64,000 nt of DNA from Acidimicrobiia bacterium (GTDB lineage: Bacteria; Actinomycetota; Acidimicrobiia; Acidimicrobiales; Poriferisodalaceae): NCBI GenBank assembly GCA_022821985.1, contig JAJECP010000015.1, positions 1-64,000 of the forward strand, given 5' to 3'. Position 1 is the stretch's first letter. Each line of letters opens with the position of its first letter. The notes beneath the pieces are model-generated. The model ran no database searches. It saw nothing but the letters and a program-made list of their open reading frames with translations, and was not told the origin of the DNA. The position numbers and the translations under genes are program-made. This document shows positions 1 through 7,411 of this stretch, piece after piece.

Positions 1-1
1 G

Positions 2-118
2 CTCCGACGAAACACCGACCGCGAACCCCGCCACCGGCTCGCCCAGGTCGCCCTCGCCGTCGCCTTGATCATCACCATCAAACTCATCGACCACCGAGAC
101 CGCTGGCAACCCCGATAA
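2..118 (+). pseudogene. C-terminal fragment of an IS transposase (5' end outside window)
   Basis: The frame is open from the window edge to a TAA at 116-118 and encodes about 38 residues reading RRNTDREPRHRLAQVALAVA and on to LIDHRDRWQPR. The Arg/Asn/Thr-rich start followed by an aliphatic helix resembles the C-terminal end of DDE transposases of the IS5/IS4 type. The rest of the gene and any left terminal repeat lie outside the window, so intactness cannot be judged, and I saw no clear right terminal repeat. Its 3' end overlaps the 3' end of the opposite-strand RDD gene, as expected if the element landed there. The family assignment is by resemblance only. Confidence 0.45.
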
Positions 119-839
119 CCCACCTATCGGCGCATCCTCTAGGTCCCTCAGCAGCCCGCTTCGTCCACCAGTCCTTGCGGGGCGAAGCGCCCTTGATGAC
201 GACTGTGCCGGCGAGCTTGTCGTGCCAGCCGCGCCCGTGATCGTCCCAGAACGACATCGCGTAGACGAGTGCCCACAAAGCGGGTCCTGCCACCAGCCCC
301 AGCGGAGCGGCCGACGGAATCGAAGCTCCGAGCATGAAGCCGACGATCCCTGCGACGACGGGGAGGATCGCCCGCCCGAACGATGCGATATAGCCAGGCG
401 GTTGACCATCCCGCAAGCGGACAACGCGGGTTCCGGCTCTGGCATCTCTCCATCTCGGTTGGTCCTTGGACGTCGACCGTGCCTCGTACACCGCGACCGC
501 CAGCAGCGCTGCCACCAAGGCGGTGAGGTAGAGCCACAGGGCCGTATCGAACGTGCCCGGATCGGCCGCAGGTGCGTACGCCATCAATCCCAACAGGAAT
601 CCGATGGGGAGGGCTGGGGCAACCAGTATGACCATCACATAGAGAGCCTCGGCGAGCCTGCCGCCGCGGCGGTCGTCGAACGTCGCCGAGGCGACTGTCT
701 CACCATTGCCGAGCGTTACTTCGGGATACTTCGGCCCACGGTGAGTGTGGTCCGAGCCCTCATTCGCTTCAGGACGCAGCGTCGATGCGGCGCCGCGCGG
801 AGGGCGACCAGGCACAGGTCGACGGCCTGAAGGCCTCAT
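84..839 (-). CDS. RDD-family integral membrane protein
   Basis: The 251-residue protein has a charged N-terminal tail (about 1-65), a hydrophobic hairpin (about 66-115, from ALYVMVILVAPALP) and then an RDD-type segment (about 140-220). That segment contains VVRLRDGQPPGYIASFGRA and ends in GRGWHDKLAGTVVI, the usual family ending. RDD proteins are small polytopic membrane proteins, some involved in transport or cation tolerance; the role here is unknown. The last dozen codons run antisense over the end of a transposase fragment, so the natural C-terminus may have been replaced by an insertion. The start is uncertain because the first 60 residues are low complexity. A second RDD gene lies at 50034-50444. 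Confidence 0.7.
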   Translation of the reverse strand: MRPSGRRPVPGRPPRGAASTLRPEANEGSDHTHRGPKYPEVTLGNGETVASATFDDRRGGRLAEALYVMVILVAPALPIGFLLGLMAYAPAADPGTFDTALWLYLTALVAALLAVAVYEARSTSKDQPRWRDARAGTRVVRLRDGQPPGYIASFGRAILPVVAGIVGFMLGASIPSAAPLGLVAGPALWALVYAMSFWDDHGRGWHDKLAGTVVIKGASPRKDWWTKRAAEGPRGCADRWVIGVASGLGGR

Positions 840-927
840 GGCGCCAGCCTATGCAAGCCCTGATCGGCGCATGTCTGGCGCGTCCCGCGCTCCTGGTGAT
901 TGCCCACGGTCGCTCCGCGCGCCGGCT

Positions 928-1554
928 TCAGTAGATGTACTCGAAGCCGAGCTTGTCGCAGAGGTAGCCGTAGTTGTCGTACATGTGCCGCGCAGGCGCA
1001 CCGGTCTGGCGGTATCTGCTGAGCGCTTCGAGAAGAAGCAACTCGAACGCGGTCAGCTCTAGGTCGTCGTAGACGGTCTTGCGGTACCCGATGACGGCGC
1101 GTGCTCGAGTGCGCCTTCGGAACTCGCGCAAACGTGCTTCGCCGGCGCGCAGAACGGAACAGGATCCGAAGTGGATGACTCGACCTTCGGCTCGTCCGTT
1201 GATCATCGTGCCGAGATCTTCGAGCGAGACGCGGTTCCGGCCGTCGAGCCACAGATTGCCCGGGTCTCCGTGGAAGCTGAAGTAGCCGACTTGGTAGGTG
1301 GCGTATCGCTTCAGGAGCCACTTGTCGATGTAGTACTTCAGCTCGGGCACGGTTCCGATGTCGCGATGGATGTGCCTGATTCGGCCGAAGTCATGTATCG
1401 CACCGAGCATCGTGTCGACGTTCCACCGTTGCCGGAGATCTGTATCCGCGTCGCCCTCAAACGCAAACACCCCAGTTGCGATGGGCTCGGACGGGGCGGT
1501 GCCTCGTGTCGACCCTCCGGACTTGCCTGTCTTCTTCGCCATGTGTTGGCTCAC
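928..1554 (-). CDS. DUF6642-type caspase-like (His/Cys dyad) protein
   Basis: The protein has 208 residues from a GTG; an ATG four codons later is an alternative start. After a Lys/Ser-rich N-terminus the sequence follows the DUF6642 pattern I recall: FAFEGDAD, IHRDIGTVPELKYYIDKW, then YFSFHGDP with His95 and VIHFGSCSVL with Cys132. A His at the end of one strand and a Gly-Ser-Cys at the end of the next is the arrangement of clan CD (caspase/CHAT-like) cysteine peptidases. Peptidase activity is inferred, not shown. It is divergent from the DUF4268 gene, with about 160 bp between them, at the left edge of a defence-rich region, so a role as an immune effector or regulator is plausible. The HG and SC motifs make a structural assignment fairly firm. 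Confidence 0.6.
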   Translation of the reverse strand: MSQHMAKKTGKSGGSTRGTAPSEPIATGVFAFEGDADTDLRQRWNVDTMLGAIHDFGRIRHIHRDIGTVPELKYYIDKWLLKRYATYQVGYFSFHGDPGNLWLDGRNRVSLEDLGTMINGRAEGRVIHFGSCSVLRAGEARLREFRRRTRARAVIGYRKTVYDDLELTAFELLLLEALSRYRQTGAPARHMYDNYGYLCDKLGFEYIY

Positions 1555-1718
1555 TCGTATCGCTCCCGCGCGCCGCGGGGAGGCTACGAACCGGCCGGCC
1601 TCGCTGCCGCGACAAATCAGGGCTAAGACGCCGGCGGCGACCTGTCGGCCACTCGGCGCGCCCGAGCGCGAACTGTCGATACCTTTCCGATGCTGGTATG
1701 AGCACGGGGGCGAGATCC

Positions 1719-2660
1719 ATGATTGAAGTTGCGTCGCTAGTAGAGGTACCGCTGCGCGATGTCTGGCCGGACGAGGCCAAGCACTTCACACCGTGGCTTG
1801 CAGCGCACCCTGACCATCTCGGCAAGAAGCTCCAGATGGACCTGGAGTTGGAGGGCGATGAGGTTGCTGTCGGACAGTTCTCGGCCGACGTCGTGTTTCG
1901 TGATGCGAATACCGGTCACCGTCTCGTCGTCGAGAATCTCCTTGAGGCGACCGATCATGACCACCTCGGGAAGCTGATCACCTACGCCGCAGGGCTGGAA
2001 GCGCATTGGGCGGTGCTGGTCGCGAGGGCGTTCCGTCCCGAGCACCGCTCGGCGCTGAATTGGCTGAACTCGTTGTCGGGCGAGGGGAGCGGCTTCTTCG
2101 GAATCGAAGTGCATGCGGTGCGCATCGGCGACTCACCGGCTGCTGTCCAACTCGATGTCGTCGTCGAACCAGATGACTTCTCACGCCGTGCCCGTGCTGC
2201 GGCCAAGCCGATCTCAGGCATGACTGCCCGGTACATCGAATGGTGGACAGAGTTCCTGCCCGCCTTTCACGAGGCACATCCGGGCTGGAGCAACGCCCAG
2301 GCACCGTCCACCAACAATTGGACGAACTTCCCCAGCGGGCGCAGCGGTGTCAGCTATGTGCTCAGCTTCTCCTACCCGACCGGGGCGACGAACTACAGCC
2401 TGCGCGCCGAGGTGTACCTGAGAAGCGGCGAGCCCGTGTACGAGGCGCTGAAGGCGCAGCGTGCAGAGATCGAAGCGGCGTGTGATCTTGAACTGGTCTG
2501 GGAGCCGCTGGAGCACGCCACAGCCTCACGGATCGCGACCTACCTCGACCCGGTAGATCCCGAGGACAGCAAGAGCTGGCCACGGTACCGAGCCTGGGCC
2601 ATCGAGGCCTTAGGTGAACTGCGCCGGGTCTTTGCTGAACCCATCAAGAATCTGCCGTAG
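1719..2660 (+). CDS. DUF4268 domain protein with N-terminal nuclease-like fold
   Basis: The protein has 313 residues from the ATG at 1719, which has a GGGGGCGAG ribosome-binding site upstream; an ATG at 1698 would add seven residues. The N-terminal half (VEVPLRDVWPDEAKHFTPWL, FSADVVFRDANTG, VVENLLEATDHDHLGKLITY) is typical of DUF4268 proteins and looks like a PD-(D/E)XK-type core with Asp57 and Glu72. In relatives I remember, the ENQLE motif carries Gln where this protein has Leu74, so catalysis may be altered. The C-terminal half (about 175-313) is the DUF4268 domain proper, including WWTEFLPAFHEAHPGW and NNWTNFPSGRSGVSY. Function is unknown; such genes are common in mobile and defence regions. 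It is divergently placed from the caspase-like gene. Confidence 0.75.
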   Translation: MIEVASLVEVPLRDVWPDEAKHFTPWLAAHPDHLGKKLQMDLELEGDEVAVGQFSADVVFRDANTGHRLVVENLLEATDHDHLGKLITYAAGLEAHWAVLVARAFRPEHRSALNWLNSLSGEGSGFFGIEVHAVRIGDSPAAVQLDVVVEPDDFSRRARAAAKPISGMTARYIEWWTEFLPAFHEAHPGWSNAQAPSTNNWTNFPSGRSGVSYVLSFSYPTGATNYSLRAEVYLRSGEPVYEALKAQRAEIEAACDLELVWEPLEHATASRIATYLDPVDPEDSKSWPRYRAWAIEALGELRRVFAEPIKNLP

Positions 2661-2970
2661 CTGTTGCAGCCCGGCCATTTGCGTAGTGCAGGTGACCCCG
2701 AGCTGTCCCGCTCGGTTCGCGCCGTTGCGATCAAGAGACGCCGTCGACAGTCGGTCTTGCTCAGGCCCGGTAGCGCCTCGCGGTCATGGTTGATTACGTT
2801 CCATGGCTGCGGGCAGGCGAGTTGCTTGCAGACGGCCGTGTCGCTCTACACGAGGGCAACATCTGGGATGACCTGCATGCTGGCGCCGACATATGGGGCG
2901 CAACAGCGTCCGGGGCTCACGCGAACCGAGGGGCGTGTGCCGGCAGGGGAGCGCCGGCACCGGTGGCGGA
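2661..2970. other. Intergenic stretch with no supported gene
   Basis: About 310 bases lie between the DUF4268 stop and the broken AhpD-like gene. Short ORFs exist on the plus strand (2664-2990, 2786-3064), but neither shows recognisable motifs. I see no RNA gene or convincing terminator. The stretch abuts a truncated gene and is probably recombination debris. Confidence 0.5.
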
Positions 2971-3216
2971 TCAATGGCAGTGGTTGGTGAGGCTGACGGC
3001 TAGGGCGATGAGCTCGCGTTCGACCTTGCGCAGCGTGGCGGTGCCGGCCATGGCCGATTCGTAGAGGCCTTGGTGTGCGGCCATGGAGCGGGGGTTGAGC
3101 GAGTGGGCGGCCAGGATGTTGTCGACCCGGCGGTGGGTGGGGTGCACGACTCGGGGGTGCAGCTCGCCGAGTTCGCCGTCCCAGGAGTCGTCAGGGATCA
3201 TCTCGATACTCGCCAT
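2971..3216 (-). pseudogene. Truncated AhpD/carboxymuconolactone-decarboxylase-family (peroxidase-related) gene
   Basis: From the ATG at 3216 the product reads MASIEMIPDDSWDGELGELH, then RVDNILAAHSLNPRSMAAHQ, and ends RELIALAVSLTNHCH followed by TGA. This matches the N-terminal half of AhpD-like peroxidase-related enzymes, whose active site continues as NxCxYC...H. Here the reading frame stops right after NHCH, so the second redox Cys and the downstream His are missing. No continuation is visible in any frame to the left. The gene is therefore a 5' fragment, probably truncated by recombination at about 2970, and is not expected to be an active peroxidase. The family call is fairly secure; the cause of truncation is inferred. 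Confidence 0.6.
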
Positions 3217-3363
3217 GGACCAGCGTGACAAACCACTGGACGAGTTGGCGTATCAAATGCTCGTCAGAATCGAAACCCATCCAAGACGACTGGAGTCAGC
3301 GCGGCGAAATCTAGTGGTAGCTTGACTACTCGCCCGAGACGCTGAGACAAACAACGCCACAAC

Positions 3364-3924
3364 ATGGATAACTCAGAATTGATAACGAGCCTCGCCGAGA
3401 GCCTAGCTTGGCCAGTATCTGTCCTGTTAGCGATATTGGTGTTGAGAAAGCCGATTGGGGATCTCCTGCGTGCTATACGACGTCTGAAGCTTCCAGGCGT
3501 CGAATTGGACGCAGATCAACAGATCGAAGATGTTCGCGAGAGCGCCTATGTACTTGACGAGAAGACACAGTCCATCGCAGATCTACCGGAACTCTCTGAT
3601 TTGTCCGCTATCCGTCCAACTGGTGCAATATTGGAGGCGTGGAAAGCCGTCGAACAATCTCTCCGAAGGCTCGCCGTGGCGCACGGCGTAGATCAGCCTC
3701 ATCGGCGACAGTCAAGCGCACTTATTGCTAGAGAATTGCAAAATATGGGAGTGCTCGATCCCCAGTTGTCGTCGATCATCTTCGACCTAAGGGTCCTTAG
3801 AAACAGGGTCGCTCATGAACAGGACGTTATTTTGTCGCAACATGGTGCCAAGGACTACGTTGGTATGGCAGAACGCCTCGTCTACTTGCTTGAGTCGATG
3901 ACGGACAAGCACCAAGTGGAATGA
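3364..3924 (+). CDS. Membrane-anchored HEPN-like (DUF4145-type) protein
   Basis: The 186-residue protein has one transmembrane helix near the N-terminus (about 13-28, WPVSVLLAILVL). A short charged linker is followed by a helical domain (about 85-180) with ILEAWKAVEQSLRRLAVAHG and IIFDLRVLRNRVAHE. The segment RNRVAH (Arg146 to His151) is an Rx4H motif, the catalytic signature of HEPN ribonucleases, placed in the last long helices as in DUF4145/HEPN proteins. The gene is visibly AT-richer than the flanking DNA, which points to recent transfer. It converges on the CBASS operon and is not co-transcribed with it. RNase activity and a defence role are inferences. Confidence 0.5.
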   Translation: MDNSELITSLAESLAWPVSVLLAILVLRKPIGDLLRAIRRLKLPGVELDADQQIEDVRESAYVLDEKTQSIADLPELSDLSAIRPTGAILEAWKAVEQSLRRLAVAHGVDQPHRRQSSALIARELQNMGVLDPQLSSIIFDLRVLRNRVAHEQDVILSQHGAKDYVGMAERLVYLLESMTDKHQVE

Positions 3925-4113
3925 ATATTGCCAACCATTCGATGCCGGTATTGATGGCTGGTTCTCCAGTGGCCTAGCATTTGGAGGACGCGGAGCGGTG
4001 TATCTCAAGGATAGGAGTCAGACTCAACTCTGGAGCCACCGAATCATAGTCGTTGTTCACGGGCTCGGCCAAGACGCAGAGTAGGCCTGACGTCTGAGGC
4101 CGAGTCGCTCACT

Positions 4114-4133
4114 GTAGCTCCGTTAGCGGCTAC
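4114..4133. terminator. Weak hairpin between convergent genes
   Basis: GTAG (4114-4117) pairs with CTAC (4130-4133), and CCG (4120-4122) pairs with CGG (4127-4129) around a TTAG loop, with a two-base bulge. It lies about 45 bases beyond the stop of the last CBASS-operon gene and between two converging transcription units, where a bidirectional terminator would be expected. There is no T-run and the stem is short, so this is only a candidate. Confidence 0.25.
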
Positions 4134-4179
4134 AGGTACCGATACATGGCGACACGCAACTCGATGGCGAGGATAGCGA

Positions 4180-4734
4180 CTAACCGGTGCTCATGAGGTT
4201 CAGTTGTGCAATAGCATCTAGTTGTTGTACAACCTGCCAGAAACTGATACTCTGATACCAGATTGCTAGCAGTATTGCGGTGGCGACTACTTCTCGAATC
4301 TTGTGCCATGCGCGCGGTGCAGCAATTAGGATGCCACAAAACAAGAGGCCGGCACCACCCAGCATCAAAAGGCTCCGAACGCCGGATGTCGGAACGATTA
4401 TAAGACGGAATAGATCTTCTTGACTTAGAGTGTTCCAAAGCGCACTGTCGACTGTTGCAGCCATAACCGAGAAGCCGATGAATCCAGCACCGGTAATCGC
4501 ACCCAAGATAGTTGCGGCAACGCCTAACCGATTTGTCACAATTTCAGCTACAGTCCGCCCTTTTTCTTTTAGGACTTTCGGTAGCTTCCTCAGCGCCCAA
4601 CCGCCCCTTCGTTGAAGAATATGCTCGTCAGGAAGGCTGCATAACTTCCTCGTGCCAGCTATGCCTAAGAGAAGAACGATTGCAAGGAAAATCAGCCCTC
4701 CAGCTTGCGAAACCTGCGCATCGAGGTGGCTCAT
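4180..4734 (-). CDS. Unrecognised four-helix membrane protein, last gene of the CBASS operon
   Basis: The 184-residue protein has four predicted membrane helices at about 12-28, 70-94, 119-139 and 148-168, with a basic loop (about 38-62, QRRGGWALRKLPKVLKEKGR) between the first two. I do not recognise the family. Its ATG overlaps the TAA stop of the E2-E1 gene by one base (TAATG), so it is almost certainly translated with the CBASS operon. It is clearly AT-richer than the three upstream genes, which suggests it joined the operon separately. It sits where a Cap3 JAB isopeptidase is often found in type II CBASS, but it has no JAMM motif and no sign of an enzyme. It could be a membrane effector, an anchor or an accessory factor. 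Confidence 0.6.
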   Translation of the reverse strand: MSHLDAQVSQAGGLIFLAIVLLLGIAGTRKLCSLPDEHILQRRGGWALRKLPKVLKEKGRTVAEIVTNRLGVAATILGAITGAGFIGFSVMAATVDSALWNTLSQEDLFRLIIVPTSGVRSLLMLGGAGLLFCGILIAAPRAWHKIREVVATAILLAIWYQSISFWQVVQQLDAIAQLNLMSTG

Positions 4735-6368
4735 TACGGCGTCGCTCGTGTTTCGCTCAGGGGTGTTTCCGAATCCAATCGAGTCTCACGCCCACAACTG
4801 GGTGATACACCCAGTCGCGAGCGCGGCATCAGCCTGCCGATTTGATCAAATGGAGGCTCATTGTGAAGTGCGCGCAGAACGTCAACCACTTCGTCGCCCT
4901 GGTCGAATCGCTCTGTGAGAGCATCGATGACGACCTCGGTGATCATTGCCGAAGCGGCCAATACCGTGCTCGGTGGTGCGTTGGTGACAGGTCCTGAGCA
5001 GCCGACAGCTGGCAAGATCTTGTCGTCATGACTGCCCGGGGGAATCAGAAGGTAGCCGAGGTCTTGAGTGCGCTGAAGTACTGGAGTGTCAGCTGGGAAC
5101 CCTTGCCGCCGTGCGCGAGAAACGGATCCGCCGCGGTATAGAGCTCCGGACACCACCGGTATGGAATGAGTGATGCCGGATATGCAGAGCGCCTGAGTCG
5201 TCGCCTCAGTGCCTGTGGCATCGACGACGAGGTCTACACCGGCGATGGCCCCCGCAACTTCTGCGGGGGTTGTCAGAGATCGTGGGATCTCCTCGACTTT
5301 GGTCCATGGAGCATGCTCACGTATCACACTGGCGACTGCCGCCGGTTTCGGTGAGCCGGCGAAGCGCCTGCCGGCGACATGTCTGACTGCGTTCTCTGGC
5401 AGGAGGTTGTCGCCGTCGACGAGCCGGAGCCGCGTGACGCCGCTCTCCGCGAGGGAGAGTGCGACGTGTCCACCCAGCGCACCGGCGCCGAACACGGCGA
5501 GGGTCTTGTTCTTGAGCAGTGCGGCGTCAGGGCCTGCCCTAAGCATGAGCGACTCCTTGTCAGTCGGGCCGGGTTTGAGCGCTCCGGCACTGATCTCTTC
5601 GCCAGCGCCCTTCAGCGCGAGCACGAGCAAGTGCCGTGTGCCCTCGTGATTCCACGCGAACAGGATCAGGTCGACTGCACCGCTTCGTTGGAGTGGGCCG
5701 ACATCTTGTCGGGACGCCAGGTCACGCTCGAGGCCGCGTGCCTGAGATCGGTTGAGTGCCTTTCGCAACTCCGTCAGGTTGCGAGGGGGGACGTCGAGGG
5801 AGTCCGTCTGAAACCAAAGCCCTCGGAGACGATCGCCCTCGCGCCGGTACCCGTAGTGCAGTGACACGCGTTCCACGGAGTTGAGCGTTCCGTGGAACGA
5901 CCCCCAAGCGCCTGGAGTACCGACTCGCAGCTCGTCTAGGTCGAACGTCGCGACCGCGGCAATCTTTGGCATGAAGTTCAGATAGGCATCGCGCGCGAGC
6001 CCGTCAGGGTCCCAGCCGTGCTCCGCGTCGTGACACCACTCAGCGAGTCGCTTGAGGAAACCGTCGAGAGTGACCCATTCGCCGGAGCCATCGCCGTCGT
6101 GCCAGAGGCACACGTAACCCCCTGCAGTTTGGTGACTCGTGTGGAGGCCGTCTACGACAAGGCGCGGAAACTCGATGGGCCACCCATCTTGAAGCACCAA
6201 CTGCATCCGCGTGGCGTGCGTCAGTGGGGCCAAGGCAGGGTCCACGGGCCCTTCCCAGACGCGACGCTTGGTGCCTGGCACCGGTTCGAATCCGGCAACA
6301 ACCAATTCGGAGGTGAACGACTCAAGCGACGCTTGGTCGTAGCTCTCCACTTCGCGCGCGTCGCTCAT
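4734..6368 (-). CDS. cap2: Cap2-like E2-E1 ubiquitin-transfer-type protein of type II CBASS
   Basis: The protein has 544 residues from the ATG at 6368, which overlaps the CD-NTase stop as ATGA. The N-terminal E2-like domain (about 1-145) has the catalytic Cys87 in GGYVCLWHDGDG. A linker follows, then a ThiF/E1 domain with the nucleotide-binding loop FGAGALGG (293-300), acidic VDGDNLLPENAVRH (318-330) and VVDATGTEATTQ. The likely E1 active-site Cys457 lies in GCSGPVTNAPPSTV. In characterised type II CBASS, Cap2 conjugates the C-terminus of the CD-NTase to targets and so primes cyclic nucleotide synthesis; both active cysteines appear present here. An upstream in-frame extension is Arg-rich and overlaps the CD-NTase gene, so I reject it as coding. 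No Cap3 gene is adjacent. Confidence 0.85.
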   Translation of the reverse strand: MSDAREVESYDQASLESFTSELVVAGFEPVPGTKRRVWEGPVDPALAPLTHATRMQLVLQDGWPIEFPRLVVDGLHTSHQTAGGYVCLWHDGDGSGEWVTLDGFLKRLAEWCHDAEHGWDPDGLARDAYLNFMPKIAAVATFDLDELRVGTPGAWGSFHGTLNSVERVSLHYGYRREGDRLRGLWFQTDSLDVPPRNLTELRKALNRSQARGLERDLASRQDVGPLQRSGAVDLILFAWNHEGTRHLLVLALKGAGEEISAGALKPGPTDKESLMLRAGPDAALLKNKTLAVFGAGALGGHVALSLAESGVTRLRLVDGDNLLPENAVRHVAGRRFAGSPKPAAVASVIREHAPWTKVEEIPRSLTTPAEVAGAIAGVDLVVDATGTEATTQALCISGITHSIPVVSGALYRGGSVSRARRQGFPADTPVLQRTQDLGYLLIPPGSHDDKILPAVGCSGPVTNAPPSTVLAASAMITEVVIDALTERFDQGDEVVDVLRALHNEPPFDQIGRLMPRSRLGVSPSCGRETRLDSETPLSETRATP

Positions 6369-7411
6369 CCGAAGCCAGAGGCTTCCTGCGGGCCTGTCGT
6401 CATTCCGAGGTTGACAACCCCAGCGGCGGGGATGGCGAACCCTGCGGCGTCGCAACCGGGTGGCAACGGGAACACTTGACCTCGGCTGTTCCGCCCGAGG
6501 ATTTCCCGCCAGACCTTGGCTGCTGCACACCGGCTAGCGAGGAGAGCGCCCTCGGCACGTTGCGCTAGTCCGTGAAACACATGGGCCGCTTGAAGCCACT
6601 CCGGCTCGCTGAGTGCCGGGTGCACTGGAGTGTCAAGCCCAGGGTCACAGAGAGGCCTGTTGGGCACTTGACTAAATCGGTCGGCCACCCTTCGCAACGT
6701 GGCCGCGAGCAGCACGCCCCACTCATTGCCCCTGACGAGGCCGCTTCGCCATACGTCGTAGACGGCGAACTCGACATAGAGGCCACCTGGCTTTCGGTCA
6801 CCCAAGTGAATCTCTCGGACTTGGCGCAACAGCTTCACGGTTGGCTTGTAGGCGCCCTGACCGTTGACCGATGGACTCCAGGCCGCCTTGTTGAGCTCAG
6901 TTGACAGGTCACCAAACCGCTCAGGGTCTGTGGTGAACCAGCGGGACGAGATCTGAGCCCAGAGGCTGCGGTCGCGGGCAGGAATCGCCCAACGCAAGCC
7001 GTTGCGGACTGCGGGGACGGCATCCACCGCAAAGTCAGCGCGTCCTTGAGCATCTGGGAAGTCCACCTTGATGCTTCGTGCCTGTGGCGTAACCCGACCT
7101 CCGTCGCGAACGTGGCCGTACTGACGCACGAGCACCGATTCGACGGCGTTGTATACGGACTCTGGGTTCGCGGATGTGTCGAGTCCCTCGAAGCGCGCGA
7201 AAACGTCGACGTCTTTACCTGGGTAGATGGCGGTTTGGCGTCCGTATGAACCGATCAGCCGCGTGCTGATTCCCCAAGCGCGAAGCCGGTCATCCGCATT
7301 GAGGACAGCCTGAATCTCGGTGTGGGCCCTTATGGCACGTTCGCGTTTATCGCCGTTGACCTCGACGTTGGTAAGGGCTTTCTCAAACTGGGTGTGGAGC
7401 AAGTCCATCAT
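6365..7411 (-). CDS. CD-NTase (cGAS/DncV-like nucleotidyltransferase) of CBASS
   Basis: The protein has 348 residues from the ATG at 7411, whose ATGA overlaps the TIR-SAVED stop. The polymerase-beta-type core is intact: GSYGRQTAIYPGKDVDVF with Gly54-Ser55 and metal ligands Asp67 and Asp69, and the third Asp130 in FAVDAVPA. The C-terminal helical part includes YKPTVKLLRQVREIH. The protein would make a cyclic oligonucleotide that activates the TIR-SAVED effector. A TIR-SAVED CBASS from Microbacterium responds to cyclic tri-adenylate, so a trinucleotide is a reasonable guess here, but the product cannot be read from the sequence. The protein ends in ...EASGFG; a small C-terminal residue suits it as a Cap2 conjugation substrate. 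Confidence 0.88.
   Translation of the reverse strand: MMDLLHTQFEKALTNVEVNGDKRERAIRAHTEIQAVLNADDRLRAWGISTRLIGSYGRQTAIYPGKDVDVFARFEGLDTSANPESVYNAVESVLVRQYGHVRDGGRVTPQARSIKVDFPDAQGRADFAVDAVPAVRNGLRWAIPARDRSLWAQISSRWFTTDPERFGDLSTELNKAAWSPSVNGQGAYKPTVKLLRQVREIHLGDRKPGGLYVEFAVYDVWRSGLVRGNEWGVLLAATLRRVADRFSQVPNRPLCDPGLDTPVHPALSEPEWLQAAHVFHGLAQRAEGALLASRCAAAKVWREILGRNSRGQVFPLPPGCDAAGFAIPAAGVVNLGMTTGPQEASGFG

Noticed and set aside
2786-3064. 92-residue plus-strand ORF (MVDYVPWLRAGELLADGRVA...)
   Set aside because: The first 40 residues look vaguely protein-like, but there is no family, the second half is antisense to the AhpD fragment and no ribosome-binding site is present.
4180-4734. Four-helix CBASS-operon protein as a Cap3 peptidase
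   Set aside because: No JAMM metal-binding motif (E...HxHx10D) is present; the sequence is hydrophobic helices and a basic loop.
6281-6297. tRNA-like T-arm sequence (CCGG-TTCGAAT-CCGG)
   Set aside because: It lies inside the conserved E2 domain of the Cap2 gene (FEPVPGTKR on the minus strand), and no acceptor, D or anticodon arm can be built around it.
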